Assembly: GCF_019797845.1 (NCBI RefSeq)
Contig: NZ_CP081864.1
Span: 3,720,001-3,784,000 of the forward strand
DNA from: Symbiopectobacterium purcellii
Lineage (GTDB): Bacteria; Pseudomonadota; Gammaproteobacteria; Enterobacterales; Enterobacteriaceae
DNA length: 64,000 nt
Direction: 5' to 3'
Under the pieces are notes generated by a model. The model saw only the letters and a program-made list of their open reading frames with translations, searched no databases and was not told the DNA's origin. Shown in pieces: positions 1-8,817 of the stretch. Each line of letters starts with the position of its first letter. The stretch's first letter is position 1. Position numbers and translations under genes: made by a program.

Positions 1-167
1 GCAAACACTGGCTTAATCGGCAAAAACAGCGCCAGCAGCACACCGTCTAAAAAGGATTGATGATTTGGCGTAATCAGCAGCTTTGATTGTTTAAATACCG
101 CACTATCGCCTTCAATCCGTATGCGATACAGGCGCTGGAACAACCAACGCAGCAGGGTGTATATCAT
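1..167 (-). CDS. aas: Aas, 2-acylglycerophosphoethanolamine acyltransferase/acyl-ACP synthetase (5' part only)
   Basis: Only the first 55 or so codons lie in the window; the gene runs off the left edge. The product begins [20 protein letters not shown] and carries the acyltransferase motif N-H-x4-D as NHQSFLD at about residues 35-41, followed by the hydrophobic LPIKPVFA stretch, closely matching E. coli Aas. The family re-acylates lysophosphatidylethanolamine at the inner membrane. The ATG at 167 is chosen because GGGAG lies five bases upstream; an in-frame ATG at 179 would add four residues. As in E. coli, an OmrA-type sRNA gene lies just upstream. The C-terminal synthetase domain cannot be checked. 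Confidence 0.85.
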   Translation of the reverse strand, partial: MIYTLLRWLFQRLYRIRIEGDSAVFKQSKLLITPNHQSFLDGVLLALFLPIKPVF

Positions 168-356
168 TCCTTCTCCCATAGTCAGGCCATCAGCGTGCCG
201 CAAGCAGGCTGGCCCTTCACAGTTAAACGACCACATAAAAACGGCGGGACATTCAAACTACTATAGCTATCAGACGAGTGTCAGGGCAACTGTGCCGCAT
301 GCATGATGCGGAAATAACGAGAAAAAATAGGAAAAGCGGGGAAGTGAACGGCAGGC

Positions 357-465
357 AAAAAAAAACCTAAGCATCCGCGTAGGTTGGTGCAATTTCATGG
401 TTCAATGTACTTCTGCGATTTACTCGACAGAGTCCATCGATTTACCACCAATCAATACCTCTGGG
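357..465 (-). ncRNA. omrA: OmrA/OmrB-family small regulatory RNA
   Basis: Read on the minus strand from 465, the sequence starts CCCAGAGGTATTGATTGGTG, the conserved 5' seed of enterobacterial OmrA/OmrB. It ends in a hairpin (AACCTA...TAGGTT, about 367-388) followed by a run of nine T, a Rho-independent terminator. A TAGAGT box at 478-473 sits at the right distance for a -10 element. Location beside aas matches E. coli. In that species the RNAs are Hfq-dependent, are activated by OmpR, and repress outer-membrane protein and curli genes by base pairing through the 5' end. Only one copy is seen here, with a longer middle (about 109 nt) than E. coli's tandem pair. A more distant upstream stretch with two TTTACA boxes (about 541-570) could bind OmpR, but that is a guess. 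Confidence 0.9.
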
Positions 466-855
466 ATGGTCTACTCTAGAGACTCGCCCTGGATGAGGCC
501 AGTGGACAATCGCAAGAGTTCTGCTCTAAGTGCAACCAACTGTAAATTTCTGCCGAGTCATGTAAAGTCGGCCGCCCACATTGTGATAAAAATCCCCTTC
601 CGGCCTAAAACGTGATCTACATCTCACGCTGTTCGGCCCAGTTTGCCGATAGCTATCAGGCGTTGCTCGGTGGATTTCTGGATGCAGTTGTCCTGGTAAG
701 GGAAAACAGCACTGCATTTTACAGGAACAAATAACCACACAAATAACGTGTATTTAGGCGCTTTTTTCAACGGAATTATTTCCCACTCACGCGCTACTAT
801 CAATCACGCTTGCATCGGGCAAGTTCATAAAATCGTATAAAGGTTATGGAAAATA
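466..855. other. Intergenic region upstream of chemoreceptor
   Basis: No credible coding sequence. It holds the promoter side of the OmrA-like RNA and the leader of the chemoreceptor gene. GCCGATAG at about 645 resembles a sigma-28 -10 box, but no TAAAG-like -35 lies 11 bases before it. Confidence 0.5.
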
Positions 856-2523
856 ATGAAGAATTATAAGATTGGCACCAGGCTCGCTGGGGGATTCGGC
901 TTGCTGATCCTTTTTTCTCTGGTCATGTTGGTCTCCGGGGTATACCAACTGAAACAAATCTCAAGCAGCACCGCCTGGATGATGCAGGCACCGTTGCAGA
1001 AAGAGCGTCTGGCGGCAGACTGGCACGGCGCGCTGGTGGCAGGCGTACAGCGTAGTATGGCCGTTGCGATGAGTGACGATCCGGCGTTGGCTAAATTGTT
1101 CGAAGCGGAGAATGTCGCCGCGAGCAAAGAGAGCACCAAACGTCAGGATGCCTTTGCCAGCCTAATCTCGACGCCCGAAGAGAAGGCCCTGTTCGATAAG
1201 CTCGGGGAATTCCGTCAACGCTATCTGGACAAGCGCAACGCGATCACTGCCGCCAAAAAAGCCGGTAATATGGAACAGGCCAAGCAACTGTTCGAAAATG
1301 AATTTATGTCCGCCTCGCGCGGCTATCTGGCCAGCGTAGAAGCGTTGAGCGAACACCAGCGCAGCGCCATCGATGAGATGGGCAAAGCCATCGACAACAG
1401 CGCACACAATGGCTATCTGTTTCTCGGGGTGATCGGTCTGCTGATCGCCGTGGCCGGCGTGCTGATTGCCTGGGTATTAACGCGCAGCATTGTGCATCCG
1501 TTAGCGCGCGCCGTACAGGCGACACAAGCGGTAGCCGATGGCGATTTAACCCATGACGTCCGGCCGGAAGGGCGCGATGAAGCCGCGCAACTGCTGCACG
1601 CCCTGCACAACATGACCCAGCGCCTGCGTAATATCGTGGGTGAAGTGCGTGAAGGCTCCGAATCCATTGCCGGAGCGTCAGGGCAACTGGCGGCAGGCAA
1701 TATTGATCTCTCCAGCCGCACCGAAGAACAAGCCAGCGCGCTGCAAGAAACCGCGGCCTCGATTGAACAACTGGCTTCGACCGTGCGTCAAAACGCCGAC
1801 AACGCCAAACAGGCGAATCACCTGGCGCAATCCACCGCCGGTCAGGCGCAAGCGGGTGGACAGTTGGTGACGGACGTGGTGAAAACCATGGGTGCTATCG
1901 ATGCATCGTCGAAAAAGATCGTTGATATCATTGGCGTGATTGACAGTATCGCCTTCCAGACCAACATTCTGGCGTTGAACGCCGCCGTAGAAGCCGCCCG
2001 TGCCGGTGAGCAAGGCCGCGGTTTCGCCGTGGTCGCCAGTGAAGTGCGTAATCTGGCACAGCGCAGTGCAGGTGCCGCCAAAGAGATCAAAGAACTTATC
2101 GACCATTCCGTGCAAACGGTGGAAGCCGGTAATCGTCTGGTTGAACAGGCCGGCGAATCGATTGTTGGGATCGTTAACGGTGTGCGTCAGGTGAGCGATC
2201 TGGTCGGTGAAATCAGCTCCGCCAGCCAGGAACAAACGCTGGGCATTGAGCAGGTTAACGTGGCTGTCAACCAGATGGAAACCACTACCCATCAGAACGC
2301 CGCATTGGTCAATGAGGCTTCGGCGGCAACGCAATCGCTGCAACAGCAGGCGGCACAGTTGGCGCGTACCGTCAGCATTTTCCGCCTTAGCAACCGGGAG
2401 ACCAACGCCGCATTAGCGACTAAACCGCTGCCTGCGGCGGCATCGAGTGCGCTTCTGCTCAAACCGGCTCTTGGTGTCAGCAAACCTGCCGCAGACAAAG
2501 AAGGGGATTGGACATCGTTCTGA
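856..2523 (+). CDS. Methyl-accepting chemotaxis protein (Tar/Tsr type)
   Basis: A 555-residue inner-membrane chemoreceptor. TM1 spans about residues 12-32, a periplasmic four-helix-bundle-like sensor follows, TM2 is about 186-208, then a HAMP linker and a long coiled-coil signalling domain. The highly conserved hairpin tip ([20 protein letters not shown]) is near residues 365-385. It should relay ligand binding to CheA/CheW. The C-terminus DWTSF fits the aromatic-x-x-aromatic pattern of the CheR/CheB docking pentapeptide (NWETF in Tar/Tsr), so it is probably a high-abundance-type receptor. The ligand cannot be predicted. It stands alone with no che genes nearby. The ATG at 856 begins a typical MCP N-terminus. 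Confidence 0.93.
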   Translation: MKNYKIGTRLAGGFGLLILFSLVMLVSGVYQLKQISSSTAWMMQAPLQKERLAADWHGALVAGVQRSMAVAMSDDPALAKLFEAENVAASKESTKRQDAFASLISTPEEKALFDKLGEFRQRYLDKRNAITAAKKAGNMEQAKQLFENEFMSASRGYLASVEALSEHQRSAIDEMGKAIDNSAHNGYLFLGVIGLLIAVAGVLIAWVLTRSIVHPLARAVQATQAVADGDLTHDVRPEGRDEAAQLLHALHNMTQRLRNIVGEVREGSESIAGASGQLAAGNIDLSSRTEEQASALQETAASIEQLASTVRQNADNAKQANHLAQSTAGQAQAGGQLVTDVVKTMGAIDASSKKIVDIIGVIDSIAFQTNILALNAAVEAARAGEQGRGFAVVASEVRNLAQRSAGAAKEIKELIDHSVQTVEAGNRLVEQAGESIVGIVNGVRQVSDLVGEISSASQEQTLGIEQVNVAVNQMETTTHQNAALVNEASAATQSLQQQAAQLARTVSIFRLSNRETNAALATKPLPAAASSALLLKPALGVSKPAADKEGDWTSF

Positions 2524-2569
2524 TGTGATGCCTGACTACGATCGCCTTCCGGGGCGAGCTTTCTTGGGT

Positions 2570-3025
2570 TTATACCAACGCCTGATGATAGAGCCGTACC
2601 GGTTTGGCTGGGTATTCCAGCCCGTCACCGATGTAGTGCCAGCCCATTTTTTCGTAGTAACCGCTAAAGGTGGCATACAGATAGAGTGATGAAAAACCGG
2701 CATGACGACTATAGGTCAACACGTGCTGTTGCAGCGTTTTACCTAATCCTTTATCCCGATAATTTTCATCGACATACAGAGCAGCCAACCAGGGAGAGAG
2801 ATCCTGGCGACTTTGCAGATCGCACAGCCACAGCCCTACCGTGCCCACCAGTTGCCCTTCATCCAGTGCTATAAAGGTCAGAGGCAGCCCCTCGTGCCGT
2901 ATACTGCTTTGTACAATGCTGGCGAAAAATTCACGCCCATTGTGGCGATCGAACGCCTGCCACAGCCAGTCCGTCACCTGCGCCTGATGGTGCGGATGGG
3001 AGGCTAAAGGAACAATCTCAACCAT
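2570..3025 (-). CDS. GNAT-family N-acetyltransferase
   Basis: A 151-residue protein of the Gcn5-related acetyltransferase fold. The acetyl-CoA-binding motif A is visible as YRDKGLGKTL (pattern R/Q-x-x-G-x-G/A), preceded by the beta-strand LAALYVDENY and followed by YLYATFSGYYEKMGW, typical of motif B. The reading frame extends upstream to 3145, but the ATG at 3025 gives the family-like start MVEIVPLASHPHHQ. The longer form would overlap the GntR gene by about 70 bases. Substrate is unknown. It lies just downstream of, and on the same strand as, the GntR regulator (49 bases), so the two may be co-transcribed. Confidence 0.8.
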   Translation of the reverse strand: MVEIVPLASHPHHQAQVTDWLWQAFDRHNGREFFASIVQSSIRHEGLPLTFIALDEGQLVGTVGLWLCDLQSRQDLSPWLAALYVDENYRDKGLGKTLQQHVLTYSRHAGFSSLYLYATFSGYYEKMGWHYIGDGLEYPAKPVRLYHQALV

Positions 3026-3074
3026 AACCCAGCAATCCTGATACGGGCGCAACGCGAGCGCCCAACATAAAGAT

Positions 3075-3842
3075 TCAGACCAGTTTTCCCTGAAAAATCG
3101 GTACCGAATCGAAAAGATAACCATCAAATTCTGGCGCATCCGCATCGGAAATCGCCATCAGCGTACTTTTGACGTTTTCCAGATGCTCCCACATCGCCTG
3201 ATAGGCACCCGGTACGTCGCGTCGGCGCAGCGCGGCCAGAATAGTCTGGTGGTCCGCCAGCCATTTCAGACGATAGCCGTGTTTGCCAACGTGCGCATAA
3301 AGCTGCTGCCACAGGGGATTATCGTCACGGCAGGTCCAGATATGGCTGACCGATTCCAGCAGCATCTGGTTTTGCGTCGCGCCGGCAATTTGCAGATGAA
3401 AAAGCTTGTCGTAATCGCTGCGGTAGTCGTTTGCCGCAATCGCCGCCTGCTCTTTTTCCAGCGTAACGCGCAGATTTTCAATATCGGCACGGGTCGCCAT
3501 ACGTGCGGCAAAGGCCGCAATGTTACTCTCCAACAGTTGGCGGGCCTGTAACATTTCAAAAGCACCAATGCGGTGATGCGCCTGACTCTCTTGCGTTTCT
3601 TCATCGGGGATGCAGAGCACGTAGACACCCGATCCCTGACGAATATCAACGGTGCCTTCCAGCTCCAGCATCAGCAGCGCTTCACGCACAATGGTGCGGC
3701 TAACGCCGTAGGTTTCGGCAATGTTTCTTTCCGGCGGCAGGCGCGACCCGACCGGGAATTTTCCCTGCTGGATTTTCACGCGCAGATCGCTGCCGATCTC
3801 CTGATACTGTTTCTTTTCTTGCAGAACCACATCTTTTGCCAC
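3075..3842 (-). CDS. GntR-family (FadR subfamily) transcriptional regulator
   Basis: A 255-residue regulator with an N-terminal winged helix-turn-helix (about residues 10-78; LPPERNIAETYGVSRTIVRE is the typical core) and a C-terminal FCD ligand-binding domain (about 95-225). It resembles the UxuR/ExuR group. Start is GTG at 3842, with AGGG seven bases upstream. It lies downstream of the PTS/beta-glucosidase genes, and the promoter region of those genes contains TTGGCATACCAA-type palindromes, close to the known UxuR/ExuR-class operator TTGGTATACCAA. The likely role is local repression of the beta-glucoside genes; this link is inferred. Confidence 0.85.
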   Translation of the reverse strand: MAKDVVLQEKKQYQEIGSDLRVKIQQGKFPVGSRLPPERNIAETYGVSRTIVREALLMLELEGTVDIRQGSGVYVLCIPDEETQESQAHHRIGAFEMLQARQLLESNIAAFAARMATRADIENLRVTLEKEQAAIAANDYRSDYDKLFHLQIAGATQNQMLLESVSHIWTCRDDNPLWQQLYAHVGKHGYRLKWLADHQTILAALRRRDVPGAYQAMWEHLENVKSTLMAISDADAPEFDGYLFDSVPIFQGKLV

Positions 3843-3934
3843 ACATTCACCCTAGCTACCGCAGCCCAACAAATAACGCGCACGTTGACCAGATGCCACC
3901 GTGTCAGAGTACGACGGCACACCGGTTAACAACA

Positions 3935-3954
3935 ACGCGCGGCATGCCGCGCGT
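3935..3954 (-). terminator. Perfect palindrome, probable terminator of the PTS operon
   Basis: ACGCGCGGCATGCCGCGCGT is a perfect 20-bp palindrome directly after the IIB gene on the minus strand, followed by TTGTTGTT. It separates the PTS operon from the GntR gene. Confidence 0.6.
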
Positions 3955-3967
3955 CAGGATATTGTGG

Positions 3968-4285
3968 CTAGTTTACCAAACTCAGCGCCTGATCGAGCAC
4001 TTTGGCACCATTTAATGTGCCATAAGCCACAGGGTCGATCACGGCAATCGGCACCTGATAGCTGTCAGTCAGCTTTTGATTTTCAGCCAGTTTGAAGCGA
4101 ACCTGCGGCCCCAGCAATACCGCGATGATATCCTGACCGTAATCTTGCAGCTCCTCACGCAGATTTTGTTCAGGAATGGCGTAAATTTTCAGTTCCAAGC
4201 CGCGCGCCGTGGCTTCTTTCTCCATTTTCGTCACCACCAGCGAGGTGGACATGCCCGCCGAGCAGGCCAACACAATGCGTTTCAT
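3968..4285 (-). CDS. PTS cellobiose/beta-glucoside-specific IIB component
   Basis: A 105-residue cytoplasmic phosphocarrier of the lactose/cellobiose PTS family (ChbB/CelA type). The phosphorylatable cysteine is in the N-terminal ACSAGMSTSLV loop (Cys8), right after the first beta-strand. It receives phosphate from IIA and passes it to sugar during transport by IIC. AGGAG lies upstream of the ATG. It is the last of three minus-strand genes (IIC, 6-phospho-beta-glucosidase, IIB) with short gaps, consistent with one operon. Length is typical for the family. Confidence 0.92.
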   Translation of the reverse strand: MKRIVLACSAGMSTSLVVTKMEKEATARGLELKIYAIPEQNLREELQDYGQDIIAVLLGPQVRFKLAENQKLTDSYQVPIAVIDPVAYGTLNGAKVLDQALSLVN

Positions 4286-4303
4286 GGCGAATCTCCTTGG
4301 GTG

Positions 4304-5740
4304 CTATTTGTCTTCATCATCCAACATAAGGTTGAGCGTACGCGTGTCGCGCAGTTGCCGGAACCAACCTGCCGAGGCCTTCGGTCGACGCGCCCGCTCC
4401 TGCTCAAGATCGATCTCAATCAGGCCATAGCGGTTTTTAAACGCATTCATGGGGGAGACGTTATCGGTAAAGGCCCACAGCATATAGCCCTGACAGTTTG
4501 CCCCCTCTTCGCGCGCTTTCAGCGTCCAGTAGAGGTGTTCGGCAATAAAATCGATACGGTAGTCATCCTGAATCACACCGTCGCTGTTTTTAAAGCGCGC
4601 CTCGTTCTCCACCCCCATGCCGTTTTCCGCCACAAACCAGGGAATATTGCCGTATTCCTGCGTCATACGTTGCGCCATGTCATAAATGATTTTGGGCTGA
4701 ATTTCCCAACCTCGGGAGGGATTCATGCGGCGTCCCGGCAAGGCAAAATGCTCATAGTAGTAGGCGGGGTGAAACGGCGTATCGGGATGCCATGTACGCT
4801 CCGGCGCTTTCACCCGGTGTGGGAAGTAAAGATTGATACCCAGTTCATCCACCCGATTATCACGGATGATCGCCAACTCATCATCGGTATAGGCCCATTT
4901 AACCTGATGTTTCTCCAGCAGTGTCAGCAGCTCTGCCGGGTATTCGCCCTTCACCGCCGGATCGAGAAACACACGATTGAAAAACAGGTCGTAGAGGCGC
5001 GCCGCCTCAACGTCGTGCGCGGCGTGGGAGCGCGGATAGGTCACCTCCGGATTGAGGATAGTGCCGATACGCCCACCGTCGCGATCGTGGCCATTGGCAC
5101 GAAAACAGGCGATAACTTTCGCTGTCGCCAAATTTTTGTGGTGATTCCACTGCATCCAGGTGCCGGTGTTCTGCTCATAGGGATAACGCTCAGCGTCCAG
5201 ATAGACACGGGTTTGCACTACAATCGGCTCATTGAACACAAACCAGCGCTTCACCTTGTGCGCATAACGGGCAAACACTGCCTGTGCGTAGGTGACAAAC
5301 CACTCCAGCACCTGCTTCGATGCCCAGCCCTGATATTTCTCCATCAGAATAGCGGGCAGCTCGTAGTGTTCCAGACACAGCATCGGGGTAACCCCCTGCC
5401 GCAGCAGCTCATCGATGACGCTATCCACATAGGCGGCATAGGTTTCATCGACGATACCCCGCTCATAATCGAGCATAAAGCGCGACCAGTTGATCGAGGT
5501 GCGGTAGTGCGTCAATCCGCACTGTTTCATCAACGCAATGTCTTCACGATAGCGGTGATAAAACTCGGTGGCGCGCGCCGGACCATAACCGTTATGCCAG
5601 ACCTGGCGATCCTGCTTGTACCACAGGTCCAGATAGGAATCCTGCCCTGCACGCTTTCCGCTCCACCCTTCGGTCTGCCAGGCGGATGCCGCAGCGCCCA
5701 GGATAAAATCCTCAGGGATGGTGACAGTGACCTTACTCAT
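4304..5740 (-). CDS. 6-phospho-beta-glucosidase, glycoside hydrolase family 1
   Basis: A 478-residue cytoplasmic enzyme that splits 6-phospho-beta-glucosides delivered by the PTS into glucose-6-phosphate and aglycone or glucose. The GH1 acid/base glutamate is in FNEP (Glu171) and the nucleophile in AENGMG (Glu372). The N-terminus FILGAAASAWQTEG is the usual GH1 signature. Start ATG at 5740 has GAGGAG upstream. It sits between the PTS IIC and IIB genes, which makes phosphorylated beta-glucosides (cellobiose, arbutin or salicin type) the likely substrates. All catalytic residues are present. Confidence 0.93.
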   Translation of the reverse strand: MSKVTVTIPEDFILGAAASAWQTEGWSGKRAGQDSYLDLWYKQDRQVWHNGYGPARATEFYHRYREDIALMKQCGLTHYRTSINWSRFMLDYERGIVDETYAAYVDSVIDELLRQGVTPMLCLEHYELPAILMEKYQGWASKQVLEWFVTYAQAVFARYAHKVKRWFVFNEPIVVQTRVYLDAERYPYEQNTGTWMQWNHHKNLATAKVIACFRANGHDRDGGRIGTILNPEVTYPRSHAAHDVEAARLYDLFFNRVFLDPAVKGEYPAELLTLLEKHQVKWAYTDDELAIIRDNRVDELGINLYFPHRVKAPERTWHPDTPFHPAYYYEHFALPGRRMNPSRGWEIQPKIIYDMAQRMTQEYGNIPWFVAENGMGVENEARFKNSDGVIQDDYRIDFIAEHLYWTLKAREEGANCQGYMLWAFTDNVSPMNAFKNRYGLIEIDLEQERARRPKASAGWFRQLRDTRTLNLMLDDEDK

Positions 5741-5760
5741 CGTTCAGCTCCTCACTCTGG

Positions 5761-7107
5761 TTATTTGCCCGCCGCGTTAGCCTGCTGCGCCGCCTGCTCC
5801 GCTTCCCGCTGCGCCAGATCAGCACGACGTGATGCCACCTGCACGAAAGGCAGATAGATCAGGGTGGCGGTCAGAATGCACACCAGCTGCGTCACTACCG
5901 CGCCCATGGAACCAGCGGTAGAGAGCCAGGCGTTGATGATGGGCGGCGTGGTCCAGGGCACCATCACCACCGCTTTACCGGCAAAGCCCATGCTGGTGGC
6001 AAAGTACCCGATAGTGCCGGTAACCAACGGCGTGATGATAAAGGGAATCGCCAGGATCGGGTTCAGCATGATAGGCATACCAAAAATCACCGGCTCATTG
6101 ATATTGAACACACAGGGGCCAAAGGAGATCTTGGCGATCTCTTTCATTTCCCGCCGTTTAGAGGCAATCATCACCGCCAGCAAAAGTCCGATGGTCAGCC
6201 CGGAACCCCCTATACTCATATAGACGTCCCAAAAGGGCATGGTGATGATATTGGGGATCTCTTGCCCCTGCTCAAACGCGGTCATGTTAACCGCGATCGC
6301 CCCCAGCAGCAGCGGTTCGCGGATCGGTTTGATCATCTGATTACCGTGGATACCGATAACCCAGAACAGTTGCGCAACGAACATCAACACTAGCAGCCCT
6401 GGCAGACTCTGAACCACCGACTCCAGCGGCTGTTGCACCACTTTGTAAATGGCGTCATACAGGTGCATACCGGTAACCGCGTGGAACGTGAAGCCGAGGG
6501 TGGCAATGAACGTCACGGTGATAATGCCGGGGAGCAACGCCGAAAACGATGCGGCGACGTTAGGTGGGACGCTGTCCGGCATTTTGATGCGCAAGCGGTC
6601 TACTTTTTCCAGCTTGCTGTAGATCTCCACCGAGAGGATGGCAATAAACATGCCGAGAAACAGGCTTTTGGTATCCGAGAACTGTCGCGCCAGCACGTCT
6701 TTGACCGGCACCGTTTGTCCGTTCACCACGATATCGATGGTGGTGGGCGTAATCGAAATCAGGCAGATCACCGCCAGCAGGCCGGGAAACAGGCTGCGTG
6801 AGCCGTTAATGCGCCCCAGTTCGATCCCAATCAGAAACACCGCACCAATGGTCAGAAAATTAAGCGTGGCATAATTGATACCGCTCATGATGGGTTTGAG
6901 CGGTGCCAAAAAAGAAAACATCGCGAAACTGGCCAAACCATTTTTCGGATCGAGCACCATGTTGGAGATCAACACGGAAAAGGCACCGACGATAATCACC
7001 GGCATCAGGGTAATAAACGAGGCCTTGATGGCCATAATATAACGCAGGCTATTGAACTTATTGGCAAAAGAACCCAATGCGTCAATCACTTGGTCCTTGA
7101 ATGACAT
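5761..7107 (-). CDS. PTS cellobiose/beta-glucoside-specific IIC permease
   Basis: A 448-residue polytopic membrane protein of the lactose/cellobiose IIC family (CelB/ChbC). It has about ten hydrophobic segments and the conserved regions GIHGNQMI, FNINEPVIFGMPI and PWTTPPI that line the substrate pocket. It imports the sugar and couples transport to phosphorylation by IIB. It is first in the minus-strand operon and reads from the divergent promoter region shared with the IIA gene. An unusually hydrophilic Ala/Gln/Glu-rich tail ends the protein (REAEQAAQQANAAGK), which does not affect the call. Confidence 0.92.
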   Translation of the reverse strand: MSFKDQVIDALGSFANKFNSLRYIMAIKASFITLMPVIIVGAFSVLISNMVLDPKNGLASFAMFSFLAPLKPIMSGINYATLNFLTIGAVFLIGIELGRINGSRSLFPGLLAVICLISITPTTIDIVVNGQTVPVKDVLARQFSDTKSLFLGMFIAILSVEIYSKLEKVDRLRIKMPDSVPPNVAASFSALLPGIITVTFIATLGFTFHAVTGMHLYDAIYKVVQQPLESVVQSLPGLLVLMFVAQLFWVIGIHGNQMIKPIREPLLLGAIAVNMTAFEQGQEIPNIITMPFWDVYMSIGGSGLTIGLLLAVMIASKRREMKEIAKISFGPCVFNINEPVIFGMPIMLNPILAIPFIITPLVTGTIGYFATSMGFAGKAVVMVPWTTPPIINAWLSTAGSMGAVVTQLVCILTATLIYLPFVQVASRRADLAQREAEQAAQQANAAGK

Positions 7108-7199
7108 AACAGCACCTCATCACAATGGTTGTGTCGTGCGGGACAGCGCCCCAGATAGCCGTTACGCGCAGAATGCATACCGCTCATCGCGCATGTGCG

Positions 7200-7214
7200 T
7201 TTGGCATACCAAAA
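7200..7214. promoter_or_regulatory. GntR-type operator palindrome 1
   Basis: TTTGGCATACCAAAA, an inverted repeat of the FadR-subfamily type (compare UxuR/ExuR TTGGTATACCAA), about 93 bp upstream of the IIC start. The probable ligand is the GntR regulator at 3075-3842. Confidence 0.65.
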
Positions 7215-7261
7215 TTCGACCAAGATGCGTTATTTTTCTGTGACAACACTCCCACAAACCA

Positions 7262-7279
7262 ATATTGGAATTCCAATAT
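7262..7279. promoter_or_regulatory. Perfect 18-bp palindrome in divergent PTS promoter
   Basis: ATATTGGAATTCCAATAT, fully symmetrical, midway between the two GntR-like sites. It keeps the TTGG...CCAA arms but with a different centre (AATT), so it may be a third site for the same regulator or a site for another protein. Confidence 0.55.
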
Positions 7280-7295
7280 GATGATCAACGCAAAA

Positions 7296-7310
7296 TTTGG
7301 CATACCATAA
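7296..7310. promoter_or_regulatory. GntR-type operator palindrome 2
   Basis: TTTGGCATACCATAA, a second copy of the site at 7200, overlapping the region just before the IIA ribosome-binding site (AGGGG). Binding here would block IIA expression directly. Confidence 0.65.
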
Positions 7311-7320
7311 GGGGCTAAAA

Positions 7321-7641
7321 ATGACGATCGAGATGGAAACCACCGTAATGGAGTTGATCATCAATGCCGGAGAAGCACGTTCTCAGGCCATGATGGCCAT
7401 TCAAGCAGCACGCCAACAGAAGTGGGAACTGGCCACCGCATCATTAGCGGCCGCTCAGGACGCAGTGCGAGCCGCGCATCTGATCCAGACGCAACTGATT
7501 GGGGAAGATGAAGGACAAGGAAAGATACCGGTCAACCTGATCCTGGTACATGCCCAGGATCATCTGATGACAGCGATGTTATGTCGCGATCTGGCTGAAG
7601 AAATTGTGATGCTGCGGCGGGAGTTCGCCGGTGCTGCCTGA
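7321..7641 (+). CDS. PTS cellobiose/beta-glucoside-specific IIA component
   Basis: A 106-residue all-helical IIA of the lactose/cellobiose family (ChbA/CelC type). The active-site histidine motif HAQDHLMTAM is at about residues 77-86. It takes phosphate from HPr and hands it to IIB. The ATG at 7321 follows AGGGG at a normal distance; the upstream in-frame TTG lies inside the operator and is not a good start. Unusually, the gene is divergent from its partners IIC, glucosidase and IIB. The two halves of one PTS are therefore held together by the shared operator region. Confidence 0.92.
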   Translation: MTIEMETTVMELIINAGEARSQAMMAIQAARQQKWELATASLAAAQDAVRAAHLIQTQLIGEDEGQGKIPVNLILVHAQDHLMTAMLCRDLAEEIVMLRREFAGAA

Positions 7642-7662
7642 GCTGCATACCGTTACGCGGCG

Positions 7663-8817
7663 CTAGTCTTGATCCAGCTGTGCCGCCACGTAGAGCAGAA
7701 ACCGATCCTCAAAACTCGCCAGATTCAGTCCGGTCAGTTCAGCAATGCGCCGCAAGCGGTATTCAAGCGTATTTTTGTGAATAAACAGCGCCTTGGCTGT
7801 CTCACCGGCCTGCTGATTATGGCGAAACCAGGTATGCAAGGTTTTTCGAAACACCCCGTTGCCGTCATTCGCTTTTAGCCGCTGCAACGGGCTTACCAGC
7901 TCTGCCGCTTGCCAGCCATCGCGCAGACTGTCGAGCAGCACCGGCAGTTTGATGTCCTGATAGCAGAAGCAGTGCACATCGGGCATCCGCTGTTTGCCTA
8001 CACTGATGGTGGTTTTCGCCGTGTGGTAAGAGCGCACCACGCCCCCTTCCTGCGGGAAAAAGTTACCCAGTGCCAGACGAACTTTAAGCGGGCTGCCCTG
8101 CTGCAAACGCTGATAAAGCTGTGCCATGCGGCGCTTGTGCTCTTCGGGCTCCCAGCGCTCCGCGTGCAGATAGGCGGGTTTCAACACCACCATTTCGGTG
8201 AGTGACACAATCGCCATCAGATCATCTTTACCGGTTTCCATCAGCAGAGACTGCAACTGCTGCAATTCGCTCATTGCCGTGCTGACACCGAGCTGGCCGC
8301 TGTCCAACTCCACCACCATGGCGACGCGCGGCAATGCCAGATCGACCCCCAAACGTTGCGCCCACTCCTGCATGGTGGCGGAGTAGTTATCATTGCGCAC
8401 CATGCTCAACACCAGCTCTTCACGCAAGCGGCTGTTTTGCGCCAGCAGTTGCAGCAAATGAGCCTGTTCCAGCATCATTTCCGCCGTCATGCACACCAAC
8501 TCGCCAAATTGCAGCAGCCCATCGGGATCGCCAGTCAGGCCAATCACACCGACGATTTGGTTATTTAACCGCAGCGGCAGGTTCAGACCGGGCCTGACAC
8601 CGTGCAGCGTATGCATGGAAGCATCATCAATCGATACCACCCGTTGCTGACTGAGCGCCAATAGCGCCCCTTCGTGAATTTCGCCAATACGTTCGCGATC
8701 GCCGCTGCCAATAATTCGGCCTCTGGCATCCATGACGTTGATATTACAGTCAATAATTTTCATGGTGCGTTCAACGATCGAATAAGCTAATTTCGCGTCG
8801 AAATCATAATCTGTCAT
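7663..8817 (-). CDS. cdaR: CdaR-family sugar diacid/glycerate regulator
   Basis: A 384-residue regulator of the CdaR (SdaR) family. The N-terminal putative sugar-diacid recognition domain covers about residues 1-135. The C-terminal PucR-type helix-turn-helix is at about 325-380 (HKNTLEYRLRRIAELTGL). E. coli CdaR activates glucarate, galactarate and glycerate genes and responds to glycerate. It lies downstream of pyruvate kinase, glycerate kinase and a GntP permease on the same strand, which fits a local activator of glycerate use. AGGGGA lies upstream of the ATG at 8817. Orthology to CdaR is likely, but the regulon here may be only this cluster. Confidence 0.85.
   Translation of the reverse strand: MTDYDFDAKLAYSIVERTMKIIDCNINVMDARGRIIGSGDRERIGEIHEGALLALSQQRVVSIDDASMHTLHGVRPGLNLPLRLNNQIVGVIGLTGDPDGLLQFGELVCMTAEMMLEQAHLLQLLAQNSRLREELVLSMVRNDNYSATMQEWAQRLGVDLALPRVAMVVELDSGQLGVSTAMSELQQLQSLLMETGKDDLMAIVSLTEMVVLKPAYLHAERWEPEEHKRRMAQLYQRLQQGSPLKVRLALGNFFPQEGGVVRSYHTAKTTISVGKQRMPDVHCFCYQDIKLPVLLDSLRDGWQAAELVSPLQRLKANDGNGVFRKTLHTWFRHNQQAGETAKALFIHKNTLEYRLRRIAELTGLNLASFEDRFLLYVAAQLDQD

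Noticed and set aside
645-652. GCCGATAG as a sigma-28 promoter for the first chemoreceptor
   Set aside because: No TAAAG-like box 11 bases upstream; the match is only to the -10.
1678-2343. 221-codon minus frame in the first chemoreceptor
   Set aside because: Shadow of the conserved signalling domain; no family features.
4076-5857. 593-codon open frame on the plus strand
   Set aside because: It is antisense to the GH1 glucosidase and IIB genes, whose catalytic motifs are intact; long antisense frames are common in high-GC genes.
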